64,000 nucleotides of DNA from JAAYHG01 sp012735455 (GCA_050951365.1 JBMNIX010000014.1:123214-187213), one strand, 5' to 3'. Counted from the first letter of the stretch, positions 1 through 8,962 are shown. Made by a program: numbers and translations. Notes: generated by a model from the sequence alone, not told the origin.

Positions 1-1
1 A

Positions 2-412
2 TTTGATGCTTATCGCCCCCAAAGGGCGGTTGACCATTTTATACGTTGGGCAAAAGACCTGGATGATACAAAAATGAAGGCACAGTATTATCCGGAATTG
101 GACAAGTCGGTTTTGTTCAAGCTGGGTTACATCGCAGAACGCTCTGGCCATTCGAGAGGAAGCACGGTCGACTTGACCTTGGTTGACGTATCCACAGGCG
201 AAGAAGTGGATATGGGCAGTGGATTCGATTTCTTTGGCGAGATTTCAAACCACGGTACCCATTTAATTACACCAGAACAGGAAAAAAACCGAAACATCCT
301 GCGGGACGCCATGGTAGATGCCGGATTTGAGGTCTATCCCGAAGAATGGTGGCATTACAGGCTAAAGAACGAGCCTTATCCTGACACATATTTTGATTTT
401 CCGGTTAAGTAG
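2..412 (+). CDS. D-Ala-D-Ala dipeptidase, VanX/DdpX family (3' part only)
   Basis: Zinc dipeptidase of the VanX/DdpX (peptidase M15D) family, which cleaves D-Ala-D-Ala for peptidoglycan turnover or, in some bacteria, glycopeptide resistance. The gene enters from the left edge; the frame is open from base 2 and ends with TAG at 410-412. Visible family marks in order are DAYRP (the conserved Arg that contacts substrate), SGHSRGSTVD (zinc-binding His and Asp) and EWWHY (catalytic Glu and third zinc-binding His), so the active site is complete. No vanH or vanA homologue is visible, so a recycling role is as likely as resistance. The N-terminus and the promoter lie outside the window. Confidence 0.9.
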   Translation, partial: FDAYRPQRAVDHFIRWAKDLDDTKMKAQYYPELDKSVLFKLGYIAERSGHSRGSTVDLTLVDVSTGEEVDMGSGFDFFGEISNHGTHLITPEQEKNRNILRDAMVDAGFEVYPEEWWHYRLKNEPYPDTYFDFPVK

Positions 413-513
413 AGTGTTGCTGTCAAGCACCTGTAGTCGCATATCAAATACATCTGTCAGCACCAGAGGCATGGCAAGAGTTCACTATACTTTTGTTAAA
501 GCGAGGGAGCACT

Positions 514-3500
514 ATGGAACCTTTCACGCAGCAGAGAAAAGTGCCGTTTGTCTTGTTTATGCTGCTGACGTTTATTGTCACTTCGTTAACCCCTGCTTGG
601 GCTTCAACCCCTCTAATGAGCACAACTCCTGATACGGTGGTTGAACAAGAAGATATTGATCAGGAGTTTGTATTGAAGCTTGAAGACGACTTGTTAATAA
701 ATACCCAATTGGCCAATTACATCAGGCTGGGAGGCGACTTCGATAGCCTGAGTGTTTCGGAAGTGGTTTACATTGACCGTACCACTGTAACCGCCAGGGT
801 TTACGGCGCCCTTAAGTACGCGGTACCGGGGCCGGCTCGTTCACCTTATTAGGTCAGGCATTAGAAGGGGGCAATGATGTCACAGCTGACGTGACTGTGG
901 AAGCAATAGCTGGAAATGGACCGGAGGTGCCCTCGGATTCGGGATTTGCCGGCGGTTCCGGCACGGAAGATGACCCCTACCAAATAGGAACACCGGAACA
1001 ACTGGCTCTTCTACATAGAGATTTAGAGGCATACTATGTCCTAATAGCAGACATTGACCTTAAGGATTACCTCTCGAAGGATGGTAAGGGCTACAACGAT
1101 GGCAAGGGCTGGGAGCCCATTGGAAGTGAAGATAGGCCATTCACCGGCTTCTTTGACGGCAACGGATGCGTTATTAGTAACGTGTACATATGCCGGAGCG
1201 ATGAGAATTTCGTCGGCTTGTTTGGGTGTGTTGGCGATGAGGGTGGGCTATTGAATGTAAGACTGGAGGATGCTAATATAACCGGCCGGGACGCTGTGGG
1301 AGGCCTGGTAGGAGATCAATTACGGGTGGGTTGAGGATTGTCTTGCTACCACGGTTACCATTAATGGTAACCAAGCTGTAGGGGGCCTGGTAGGAATCAA
1401 TGACGGTTTAGTAGGTGTTTGTTGTGCCACTGAGGTTAACATTAGCGCCGGTCAATCTGTGGGCGGCCTGGTGGGAGACAATGACTTCGCTGTCTGGGAG
1501 AGTTTTGCCAAGGGAAAGGCAACTGGCGGCTATAACGTAGGCGGTCTGATTGGAAATAGTTATTGGCTTGTTTGGGATTGTTATGCCGATGTGGCCGTAA
1601 CCGGCCAAGAGGTGGTAGGCGGCCTGATTGGTATAATGACGGTGAGGTCGGCAACTCTTACGCAGCGGGCACTGTAGAGGGAACCGATGTTGTTGGCGGT
1701 TTGGTGGGAACTAATGGCACACTAGCATTAGTGGAAAAGTGTTACGCCATAGGTGCCGTTACAGGCAATGATGATGTAGGTGGCTTGGTGGGGCAGAACA
1801 ACGGAGACGTGTTCGGCTCTTAATATGACAGCGAGTCCGCCGAACAAGATGATGCCGGCAAAGGTGAGCCCAGGACTACCGAAAGAATGAAACTCCGCTC
1901 CAGCTTTGAGGATTGGGACTTCTTAAAGACATGGAGCATTGAGGATGGGAAAAGCTATCCCATGCTTCGTTGGCAGGAAGGAGCGCCGCAATCGGGCTTT
2001 GAGGCGGAAGCCATCGAGGGTTGGGTAGTCCCGGATATATCATTTTGGCTTACAATTTCCGAGGCCATGGATGAAGACGGTAAACCGCTGTACGGATCGC
2101 ATCAAGTGACGATCTATAGCGATCTGGATGATAGTGGGTCACAGGTTAATGCAGAATTTAGCTACGGCGAAGCCGAAGTGCCGGTCATTTTGAAAGCAGT
2201 AGGAAAACATAACCTGCGAGTTTCCGTAGAAGGGATTTCCTACTCTAACCTGGTCACCATAAACGTATTAACAGGTTTTTTCAGAGGAAGCGGCAAGCCT
2301 GACGATCCTTTCTTGATTGACAATGTGGATCAGTTAAACGAAGTGAGGCACTTCCCCAATGCCTATTTCAAATTGAACGGCGATATAGACCTGGGGACAC
2401 TCCCTTATAACGAAGGCAAGGGCTGGGAGCCTATTGGCCAATCACTACCTTTCCAGGGAGGTTTTGACGGAGGCGGTTACGTTATAAGAAACCTTACCAT
2501 AAATAGACTATGTGTAGGTCTCTTTGGTAAAACCCAGAATGCAGTTTTATGCAATATAAGACTTGAAAACGTAAGTGTGTCAGGAATGGATCATGTAGGT
2601 GCTTTAGTAGGTGATATGGGCAAAGGAACCATTGAATCCTGCCAAGCGAGCGGCAGCGTGAACGGCAATAATCGTGTTGGCGGCCTGGTCGGAACCAACT
2701 TCGCTGGTAAAATCTCCAATTCCTCTGCCGGGGTGAAAGTTGTTGTTTCTGTGGATCCTTCGGGAACTTATATAATCGCCGGCGGTTTGGTGGGTTTCAA
2801 TGGCGGCGGCACCATCTCTGATTCACATGCTACGGGAGACGTGTCCGGGCAATTATACGTCGGGGGACTCGTTGGCTGGAATAGCAACGCTGGTACATTA
2901 CTTGGCGAAATCTCAGGCTCATCTGCTAGTGGGCAGGTGACCGGCGAAGAAGCTGTAGGTGGTTTGTTGGGCATAAATGATGGCATCGTCTACAGAGCCC
3001 ATGCCGCAGGCCCGGTAGAAGGCAGATATTGGGACTATTGCATGCAGTTCGATAACCGATTCCTGGGCCAAGGGAAATGTAAAAGGAGAAAACAATGTCG
3101 GTGGCCTGGCAGGGATTAATTTTCAAGGAACAATATCCGCCTGTTACGCTGTCGGGAAAGTAATGGGCAGCAATGACAGCTCCAATATAGGCGGCCTGGT
3201 GGGTACGAGTGTCAGGGGTTTAATCAGCGATTCCCATGCTTCCGGAAATGTGGAGGGCAACCAGTTCGTGGGGGGCTTGTAGGACAACTAGTACTAAGGG
3301 ATACGGAAGTGGGTTATCACATTTCCGAAAGTAAAAGTACCGATAAAGAAGAGGTCACCTTGCCTTTGGCGGGAAAAATGGATGGCGAGGATGACAGTAA
3401 GGGGGAGGAAGAAAACAACCCCAATGTCATAAATTGCTACGCCAGCGGCACCGTTGGCGGCGATGAGTATGTAGGCGGCTTGGTGGGACTTAACGAAGAA

Positions 3501-4405
3501 GGTGATATAAGGGCTTCTTACTACGACATCGAAGCCAGTGGCGGTTCTACTCATGACAACCAGTGGGGAATTCCTAAAACCACCGCCGAGATGATTTAGC
3601 AACCTTTGAAGGCTGGGATTTTGATACGGTTTGGAGTATCGTAGAAGGTTGCACCTACCCATACCTGAAATGGCAGGACAGTTACGGGTTTGCAGTGGCG
3701 TTAGTACAATCCGGTAACAAGAAAGCTGGCCGGGCCTTTGAAGTAAGCATAACCAATGCAACCGATATGTCCGGCACACTTTTAGACGGTGACCTGGTGC
3801 ATTGAAGAAGGTCCGATCTATCCCCACCTGCGGTGGCAGGATCAAGCGAGTACATGATCAAGACTTTCGACGACCTTGGAAGCGTGACATGGGCTAAGAA
3901 ACCGATCGAGGTGCTGGCCTCCGCCGGCATATTGAGAGGAGTATCAGACGCAGAATTCGCACCTCAAGCAGAAATCAGCAGGGCAGACTTTCTCTACTAC
4001 CTGGTACGAACTCTGGGGCTTAGAGCCAGCTTTGAAGAGAACTTCAAGGATGTGGACAGTAGCGCTTATTATTGCAAAGAGATAGGTATTGCCAAAGAAC
4101 TCGGCATCACTGACGGCACCGGCGATAACAACTTCAGCCCTAACGCAAGTATCACCAGGCAGGACATGATGGTGCTGGCCGAAAAAGCCCTAAGACTGTC
4201 AGGAAAGCTCGAAGTGCAGGGCACAGCTTCAGACCTTGACGAATTTGCAGATAAGCACTTGATAGCAAGCTATGCAGTCGACAGCATCGCCGCTCTAGTG
4301 AAAGAGGAATTGGTTAAGGGAAGTGATAATAAGATTAATCCTCTCGACATCACCACAAGGGCGGAAGCTGCAGTACTTCTCTACAGGATATACACCGAAT
4401 ACTAA
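514..4405 (+). pseudogene. decayed surface protein: signal peptide, GLUG repeats, three SLH domains
   Basis: Remnant of one long exported S-layer-type protein. It starts at ATG 514 (GAGGGAG upstream) with a signal peptide ending about AWAS. Two large modules follow (about 940-1900 and 2270-3700), each opening with a GSGTEDDPY-like segment and a DIDL..GKGWEPIG..F.G.FDG motif and then carrying GLUG motifs (VGGLVG-type), about 18 in all. Three SLH domains (about 3855-4402) would bind cell-wall polymers. The frame is broken near 826-834, 1315-1325, 1630-1640, 3025-3035, 3275-3290, 3590-3600, 3780-3800 and 3850. TAA at 1821-1823 replaces the first Tyr expected in the usual GSYYDSE context. Near 3785 two module ends appear fused, as if an internal segment was lost. 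The family is a putative adhesin; the original ligand is unknown. Sequencing indels could explain some breaks but not all of them. Confidence 0.85.
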
Positions 4406-4414
4406 GCCACAATA

Positions 4415-4465
4415 AAAAGCAGACAGCCGGTCGCACATGAGTGTCAAGACCGGCTGTCTGCTTTT
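4415..4465 (+). terminator. terminator after the SLH pseudogene
   Basis: A perfect 18-bp inverted repeat (4415-4432 with 4448-4465) starts 9 bases after the pseudogene stop. The 3' arm ends in TTTT. The flanking A and T runs would let it work in both directions. Confidence 0.85.
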
Positions 4466-4479
4466 GGGGTGATGACAAT

Positions 4480-4506
4480 GAAAAACTCGTTGCAGTTTGC
4501 AACGAG
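4480..4506 (-). terminator. terminator of the tRNA-Lys gene
   Basis: Read on the minus strand, CTCGTTGC pairs with GCAACGAG around a five-base loop and is followed directly by TTTTTC. It lies 25 bases after the tRNA CCA end, facing the terminator at 4415-4465. Confidence 0.8.
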
Positions 4507-4530
4507 GTAATAAACTCGAATATTATACCT

Positions 4531-4606
4531 TGGTGGGCCATCAGGGGCTCGAACCCCGGACACCCTGATTAAGAGTCAGGTGCTCTACCAACTGAGCTAA
4601 TGGCCC
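4531..4606 (-). tRNA. tRNA-Lys (anticodon CTT)
   Basis: A 76-nt cloverleaf on the minus strand. The acceptor stem is GGGCCAT/ATGGCCC, the D arm contains AGCTCAGTTGGTAGAGC, the anticodon loop is CTCTTAA (CTT, Lys), and the T arm holds GGTTCGAGCCC. The 3' CCA is encoded (revcomp of 4531-4533). It has its own promoter (4625-4653) and terminator (4480-4506), so it is probably a single-gene transcript. Confidence 0.97.
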
Positions 4607-4624
4607 ACCTTATTGACGACATTT

Positions 4625-4653
4625 ATTTTAGCACAGGCCCAATGGTCTGTCAA
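4625..4653 (-). promoter_or_regulatory. sigma-A promoter of tRNA-Lys
   Basis: On the minus strand TTGACA and TAAAAT are separated by exactly 17 bases, placing the start of transcription about 10 bases before the tRNA. Confidence 0.85.
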
Positions 4654-4688
4654 CCCTTCCGGAAACTGGGGATAATTTCAAGTTACAC

Positions 4689-5042
4689 TTAACCTGTACT
4701 GCTTTTGCATGTTGTTCCGTCAACTGTTTCTCTCTTTGTCCATCGCAGGGCTGAATGAAGACTGAGGGCACAGAAGTGCTCACAGGAGCGACACACTTCA
4801 GGGGTAAACAAGCGTGAATTCTTGTGTGCACACAGCCACTCGGTGCTGGACTCATTCTGGTTCACGTGCCGTTTCGGGCGTAGGTGAACGCAGAAGCCAT
4901 TTGTTAACAAACCAGGTATGGGGCAGCCTCCACAGGCCCAATCCTCATTCACATTACGGTACTTGATGAACTGTCCTGCTGCCCCGCAGTGAAGGAGACG
5001 TTCTTTATACGCTGTGAGGAAGATGCAGTCGGTAAAATGCAT
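4689..5042 (-). CDS. small cysteine-rich protein of unknown function (117 aa)
   Basis: Not recognised. The chosen start is the ATG at 5042, directly behind a purine-rich GAGGGG..AGGGCAGAGG stretch; an in-frame ATG at 5072 lacks such a site. The product has ten cysteines. The core reads C37-x2-C40-x10-C51-x19-C71-x12-C84-x2-C87-x3-C91, a spacing that would suit one or two structural metal sites. No signal peptide or membrane segment is evident. It lies alone between the tRNA-Lys promoter and the terminator of the tRNA-Met/fMet pair. The last 25 residues are less regular. The regular cysteine pattern and the ribosome-binding site argue for a real gene, but chance cannot be excluded. Confidence 0.45.
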   Translation of the reverse strand: MHFTDCIFLTAYKERLLHCGAAGQFIKYRNVNEDWACGGCPIPGLLTNGFCVHLRPKRHVNQNESSTEWLCAHKNSRLFTPEVCRSCEHFCALSLHSALRWTKRETVDGTTCKSSTG

Positions 5043-5134
5043 CCTCTGCCCTCCCCTCTCTGTTCTACCCAATATCTATGACGCGGACGGGCTCATTATG
5101 TTTCGCTCCAACACTCCATACTGTAGGGAGCAGA

Positions 5135-5164
5135 CAACAAAAACTTCCGCCGTACAGCGGAAGT
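5135..5164 (-). terminator. terminator of the tRNA-fMet/tRNA-Met pair
   Basis: On the minus strand ACTTCCGC and GCGGAAGT form a tight hairpin (5143-5164), followed by TTTTTGTTG. It lies 15 bases after the tRNA-Met CCA end. Confidence 0.85.
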
Positions 5165-5178
5165 GTTAGTACCTTAAG

Positions 5179-5255
5179 TGGTAGCGGCGAAGGGATTTGA
5201 ACCCCTGACGCTGCGGGTATGAACCGCATGCTCTAGCCAACTGAGCTACGCCGCC
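5179..5255 (-). tRNA. tRNA-Met (anticodon CAT), elongator type
   Basis: A 77-nt cloverleaf: acceptor stem GGCGGCG with a terminal G-U pair, D arm AGCTCAGTTGGCTAGAGC, anticodon stem TGCGG/CCGCA with loop TTCATAC, and encoded CCA. The normal 1-72 pair and the overall sequence match elongator tRNA-Met. A CAU anticodon is also used by the lysidine-modified tRNA-Ile, but the stem sequences look like Met. It lies 14 bases after tRNA-fMet in the same transcript. Confidence 0.9.
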
Positions 5256-5269
5256 ACGTTGATAATTGT

Positions 5270-5346
<77 letters not shown>

Positions 5347-5380
5347 CTACAGCACGACATTTTTCCTACGTACGGTTCCT

Positions 5381-5409
5381 ATTATACCCGTTCTAGCTCT
5401 TTTCGTCAA
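5381..5409 (-). promoter_or_regulatory. sigma-A promoter of the tRNA-fMet/tRNA-Met pair
   Basis: On the minus strand TTGACG and TATAAT lie 17 bases apart. The predicted start is about 25-30 bases before tRNA-fMet. Confidence 0.88.
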
Positions 5410-5436
5410 GGCATGGAGCTTCCTTTGTCCACTGTT

Positions 5437-6171
5437 TCATAGCAGTTTTAGGATGTGACGCTTAAGTTCAATAAAGCGCGGGAGGGCAACCGTACTTTCT
5501 GAACGCGGACGCGGCAGGTCTACCTCAAGCTCTAGTTTGACTCGGGCCGGGCGTTCGCTGAGTACGTAAATGCGATCGGACAAGAGAAGAGCCTCATCTA
5601 CATCGTGAGTTATCAAGAAAATTGACGCCTGATAGCGTTCGAGTGTACTCAGAAGCCAAAACTGCAACTTACGTCGGGTAATGGCATCTAAGGCACCGAA
5701 AGGTTCGTCTAAGAGCATGATATCACTGGCAAAAAGGTAAGTGCGAAGCAGTGCAGCGCGCTGGCGCATGCCGCCGGAGAGCTGGGCTGGATAACTCTGT
5801 TCAAACCCCCCGAGGCCAAAGGCAGGGAAATAGGACGCGGCCTGAACGCGTGCCTGCCGCCAAGGAAGCCCCTTTATCACTAGGGGTAGACAGACGTTGT
5901 CAAGAATGGTCTTCCAGGGGAGCAGCAAGTCCTTCTGGTGCATGTAACTTACTCTGCCAGTGCGGCCGGTAAAATCTGCACCGTCGATAAGAACTTGTCC
6001 CTCGTCTGGTAGGTGCAGCCCAGCTATTATGTTAAAGAGGGTGCTCTTGCCGCAGCCGCTCGGCCCCACAATGGCCACAAACTCACCCTCGTCCAGGTAA
6101 ACGCTCACATCCTCCAAAGTATCCAGATCGCCGTAGTTCTTACTTATTCTCAGGGCTTCCACCTTGTGCAT
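5437..6171 (-). CDS. thiZ: ABC transporter ATPase for thiamine precursor uptake (ThiZ type)
   Basis: ATP-hydrolysing subunit (244 aa) of an ABC importer of the nitrate/sulfonate/thiamine-precursor class. Visible motifs are the Walker A GPSGCGKST, the Q-loop region YMHQKDLLLPW, the signature LSGGMRQR, the Walker B IMLLDEPFGALD and the switch His in FLITHDVDEAL. ATG 6171 is preferred to the GTG four codons earlier because AGAAGGTG then sits 9 bases away. It is the last gene of the four-gene operon that starts at the TPP riboswitch, so the likely cargo is a pyrimidine precursor of thiamine such as formylaminopyrimidine or HMP. The assignment to this substrate rests on the riboswitch and neighbours, not on the ATPase itself. 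Confidence 0.88.
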   Translation of the reverse strand: MHKVEALRISKNYGDLDTLEDVSVYLDEGEFVAIVGPSGCGKSTLFNIIAGLHLPDEGQVLIDGADFTGRTGRVSYMHQKDLLLPWKTILDNVCLPLVIKGLPWRQARVQAASYFPAFGLGGFEQSYPAQLSGGMRQRAALLRTYLFASDIMLLDEPFGALDAITRRKLQFWLLSTLERYQASIFLITHDVDEALLLSDRIYVLSERPARVKLELEVDLPRPRSESTVALPRFIELKRHILKLL

Positions 6172-6246
6172 AATGTACCACACCTTCTAGAAGTAAGGTA
6201 GGCGGGTGACCACAAAGGCGCCCCCCCTACCTGCGGTTAGGCCAGC

Positions 6247-7254
6247 TTACGGAAGGTACTCGTTGGTAAAGGCAGCCTTGGGGTCAATCCTCTTCTCCAG
6301 CAAACCACGCTCATACATCCATTCGCTGTAAGTCTGCCAGACGCTCTCTTTCATTTCGCCCCAGCGGGGAGCGTCAGCCTGGTATTCTTTAGCTAAATAC
6401 TTCTGGCTTGCCAGTACCAAATCCTTGTTTAGTTCAGGTACTGCTGTGGTAATAATTTCGGCCGCATCTTCCGGCCGAGAAATGGCATACTCATAGCCCC
6501 GGCTTGTAGCCGCTAGGAACTTCCGTACCAGCTCGCTTTTTTCTTCCAGGGTTTTCTCACTGGCAATGAGCACAGGGGTATAGTAATCCAAGGCAGGATC
6601 CACATCAACCAGTTTGATGAAGTCTAGTTTGATCCCGCGCTGCTCGGCCTCAATCCCCGTCCAACCCCAGTAAATCCAGGCAAAGTCCACGTCTTTCATG
6701 CTGGCGAAAAAGTCCGCTGCACCAATGTTGACCATGATTACTTTGTCAAAGTCGGCACCCTGCTTTTGCATCAGTGCCTTGATGACAGCCTCCTCCATGG
6801 GCGAGCCCCAGCCGCCGTACTTCTTACCTTCGAAGTCCTTCGCCGTCTTGATGTTCTTTTCCACCGGCGCCGCAAAACCAGAGGTGTTGTGCTGGATCAC
6901 CGCGGCAATGGCGCGAACTGGAATGTCAGCGGCCCGGGCAGTGGTAACCTCTTCCTGATAGCTGACACCAAAATCGCCCTTGCCAGCAGCAATCAATTGG
7001 GCCGTCCCACCCTCGGCCTGAAGGATTTCCACGTCCAGTCCCTGCTCCTCATAGTAACCCTGGGCCTTTGCTACATAAAGACCGGTGTGGTTAGTGTTAG
7101 GGGTCCAGTCAAGGAGTACCTGGACCTTCTCTAACTCCGGGGGAACTTTTGCACCCGGATCTTCAGCCTGTCCGGCAGGCTTTCTCCTGCAGCCTACTAA
7201 AACCAAACTAAACATCAGCATGAAAATAAGAAGCCGGTAGCCAACCCTTTTCAC
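6247..7254 (-). CDS. thiY: thiamine-precursor-binding lipoprotein (ThiY/NMT1 family)
   Basis: Extracytoplasmic substrate-binding lipoprotein (335 aa) of the NMT1/THI5-like family. The N-terminus is a lipoprotein signal with lipobox LVGC, and the mature protein begins CRRK. The early segment VLLDWTPNTNHTGLYVAKAQ is the typical opening of ThiY proteins that bind pyrimidine precursors of thiamine, and the glycine-rich AEGGTAQLIAAGKGDFGV segment follows. The GTG start at 7254 has GGAGGAGG 6 bases upstream. It sits between the ATPase and permease genes of the TPP-riboswitch operon. Family members bind formylaminopyrimidine (FAMP) or related compounds; which one applies here is an inference. Confidence 0.88.
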   Translation of the reverse strand: MKRVGYRLLIFMLMFSLVLVGCRRKPAGQAEDPGAKVPPELEKVQVLLDWTPNTNHTGLYVAKAQGYYEEQGLDVEILQAEGGTAQLIAAGKGDFGVSYQEEVTTARAADIPVRAIAAVIQHNTSGFAAPVEKNIKTAKDFEGKKYGGWGSPMEEAVIKALMQKQGADFDKVIMVNIGAADFFASMKDVDFAWIYWGWTGIEAEQRGIKLDFIKLVDVDPALDYYTPVLIASEKTLEEKSELVRKFLAATSRGYEYAISRPEDAAEIITTAVPELNKDLVLASQKYLAKEYQADAPRWGEMKESVWQTYSEWMYERGLLEKRIDPKAAFTNEYLP

Positions 7255-7278
7255 TTGATTTCCTCCTCCATTTGAACC

Positions 7279-8100
7279 CTATTCTTCGCTGTGGAGCCTT
7301 CGCCATGGGATTAGCAGGCCCTCGAGGACTTCGATAACCTTAAACACGCCCAAACTAAGCACAGTAATGATCAAAATGGTGGCAAAGACCCGGGCGGTGA
7401 GAAAAGAGCGTTGGGCCAGGGTCATGTAGTAGCCTAGTCCTGCCTGTGCTCCTAACCATTCCCCAATCACTGCCCCCATGATACTGTAGGTTGCAGCTAT
7501 TTTAAGGCCTGAAAACAGGCTGGGGAGGGCAGCAGGTAACTTTATCAGCCGCAGCACCATAACTTTCGAAGCCCCCATGGAACGCAGGAGATCGATCAGG
7601 TCAGGATCCACCGCCGTGAGCCCCTGAAGCAAGCTTACCGCAACAGGAAAAAAACAGACCAGTACAACCACTAGTACTTTGGGGAGAAGACCGTAGCCAA
7701 ACCAGATGAGAAAGAGCGGTGCCACTGAGATAATTGGTATGGTCTGGGTAGTTACCAAGAGCGGATACAACGCCCTACCTAAGAGAGGCAGGCTGTCCAT
7801 GGCCACAGCCAAAACGAAAGCCAGCGCCACTGAAACCAAGAAACCCAGCAAGGCCTCGAATAACGTAACGTAGGCATGCCCTGTCAGCATTGCCCTCCCT
7901 CCGATCAAGGCCGTTACTACAGCAGATGGCGCCGGAAGGAGCCAGGGCTCAACTTGAAAGACACGGACCGCCAGCTCCCAGATAAGAATGAGCAGCATAA
8001 GAAACAGCGGCGCTACGCAATTAGTTCCGGTATTTTCCCACCTTCTCCGCCATGGTAACCCCTTCCGGCTTGTAATCGATCTTAACCACTGAGACAACAC
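7279..8100 (-). CDS. thiX: thiamine-precursor ABC transporter permease (ThiX type)
   Basis: Inner-membrane permease (up to 273 aa) of the BPD_transp_1 family with about six membrane segments. The cytoplasmic coupling loop is visible at ATYSIMGAVIGEWLGAQAGL, close to the EAA motif. The GTG at 8100 has GAGGGGG upstream but makes the gene overlap the thiamine-binding gene by 80 bases. The next in-frame ATG, at 7998, would remove the overlap but would begin inside the first membrane segment, so the longer form is preferred. It is the second gene of the operon and is presumably translationally coupled to the first. Confidence 0.88.
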   Translation of the reverse strand: MLSQWLRSITSRKGLPWRRRWENTGTNCVAPLFLMLLILIWELAVRVFQVEPWLLPAPSAVVTALIGGRAMLTGHAYVTLFEALLGFLVSVALAFVLAVAMDSLPLLGRALYPLLVTTQTIPIISVAPLFLIWFGYGLLPKVLVVVLVCFFPVAVSLLQGLTAVDPDLIDLLRSMGASKVMVLRLIKLPAALPSLFSGLKIAATYSIMGAVIGEWLGAQAGLGYYMTLAQRSFLTARVFATILIITVLSLGVFKVIEVLEGLLIPWRRLHSEE

Positions 8101-8311
8101 GGGTCGCCCCCTCTCGGACGCAGACTTCTTGCACCGCCTTTACTAGGGACAACAATTCATCCAACTCACCCTCCATGGTGGTCTCCATAGGCCCCACCTC
8201 AAACTTGACTCCAGCAGCCTGGATAAGAGCAATGACCTTATCCACCACCGGGTAAATTCGCTCTTCCGGTACCATGGGCAAGACCTGAAGGCTAACATTG
8301 ACCACTGGCAT
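8021..8311 (-). CDS. thiamine-binding protein, MTH1187/YkoF family
   Basis: Small cytoplasmic protein (96 aa) of the MTH1187/DUF77 family, a ferredoxin-like fold whose members bind thiamine or related ligands. The VNVSLQVLPMVP opening and the FEVGPMETTMEGELDEL core are typical. ATG 8311 has AGGAGG 8 bases upstream; an in-frame ATG at 8329 would lie before that site. It is the first gene after the TPP riboswitch and its terminator, so it should be expressed together with thiXYZ only when TPP is low. In such operons it probably delivers or senses the imported precursor; its exact job is not established. Confidence 0.85.
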   Translation of the reverse strand: MPVVNVSLQVLPMVPEERIYPVVDKVIALIQAAGVKFEVGPMETTMEGELDELLSLVKAVQEVCVREGATRVVSVVKIDYKPEGVTMAEKVGKYRN

Positions 8312-8328
8312 ATGCTTCCCTCCTGACA

Positions 8329-8372
8329 AAAAAATAGGACCGCCAACCCTCTCTGGGCAAGGCAGTCTGTCT
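8329..8372 (-). terminator. expression-platform terminator of the TPP riboswitch
   Basis: On the minus strand GACTGCC pairs with GGCGGTC and is followed by CTATTTTTTTG. It lies between the TPP aptamer and the first ribosome-binding site, as expected for a riboswitch that works by transcription termination. Confidence 0.85.
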
Positions 8373-8385
8373 TAAGTCAGCATAT

Positions 8386-8470
8386 GGTACCTACGCTGGC
8401 ATTACCCAGATCAGGTTTAAGGGTCGGGACCCCAATGTCCCCTCTCAGCCGGAACTTCCCAGCTCCCCTA
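8386..8470 (-). promoter_or_regulatory. TPP riboswitch aptamer (THI box)
   Basis: On the minus strand the conserved blocks appear in order: GGGGAGC, GGCTGAGAGG, GACCCTT, AACCTGATCTGGGTAATGCC and AGCGTAGG. This is the full thi-box consensus. It is followed 14 bases later by a terminator and then by the thiamine-precursor transport operon, so TPP binding should switch that operon off. Confidence 0.96.
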
Positions 8471-8479
8471 TTTGCTTCA

Positions 8480-8508
8480 ATTATATCCCCTTGTCCTTTG
8501 AGCGTCAA
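8480..8508 (-). promoter_or_regulatory. sigma-A promoter of the thiamine transport operon
   Basis: On the minus strand TTGACG and TATAAT are 17 bases apart. The aptamer begins about 10 bases after the -10 box. Confidence 0.88.
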
Positions 8509-8517
8509 TCAAAACAT

Positions 8518-8545
8518 CAGCGCCAGGCATCAAAACCCGGCGCTG
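8518..8545 (-). terminator. terminator after the holin-like gene
   Basis: CAGCGCC and GGCGCTG form a hairpin just beyond the stop of the gene at 8558-8962. The minus-strand tail ATGTTTTGATTG and the plus-strand tail GCTTTTTCTT suggest it can act in both directions. Confidence 0.65.
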
Positions 8546-8557
8546 GCTTTTTCTTCG

Positions 8558-8962
8558 TCAACGTACCTTGGTAGGCATGAACATATCAACGATACCTATG
8601 ACGAAGGCCCCTAGAATCGCCCCAAGGATGGTTACCCTCAGGCCCGGGACGATGAACTGGGTAGCGTAGATAACAATGGCCGAAACAATAAACCCTACCA
8701 CTCCGTGCCCGTAAGGAGAAACCTGGCGCCCACCGATAGCCTCAATCACGTAACCGAGGAGCGCAATAACAATGGCTGCCATAAGGGCGGTACCAAAGGT
8801 CAAGCGGCTAAAGCCAGGGACAATATAACCAACCAGCATCAGTACCAAAGCCGCCACCACAAAGCGAACAATGTGACTAACCCAGGATCCCCCGCCCATA
8901 TCACGGTCATGACGGACCATCTGTTGGTTGCCGCTTTCGCCAGTCTGGTTTTCGTCTGGCAC
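8558..8962 (-). CDS. phage-holin-family membrane protein (Phage_holin_4_2 type)
   Basis: Integral membrane protein (134 aa) with about four hydrophobic segments of the Phage_holin_4_2/YvlD-like family. After a polar N-terminus of roughly 30 residues the repeated pattern is VGYIVPGF, LLGYVIEAIGG, VVGFIVSAIVIY, FIVPGLRVT and GAFVIGIVDMF. GTG 8962 is chosen because GGAGGTG lies 5 bases before it. Despite the family name these proteins are common chromosomal genes in Firmicutes and no phage genes are nearby. The function is unknown. It appears to be transcribed alone and ends at the hairpin at 8518-8545. Confidence 0.8.
   Translation of the reverse strand: MPDENQTGESGNQQMVRHDRDMGGGSWVSHIVRFVVAALVLMLVGYIVPGFSRLTFGTALMAAIVIALLGYVIEAIGGRQVSPYGHGVVGFIVSAIVIYATQFIVPGLRVTILGAILGAFVIGIVDMFMPTKVR

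Noticed and set aside
1250..3500. Repeated GGCCTGGTGGG-like units, checked as a CRISPR array
   Set aside because: The repeats are imperfect, in coding phase, and translate to GLUG motifs. Spacing and sequence vary as in protein repeats.
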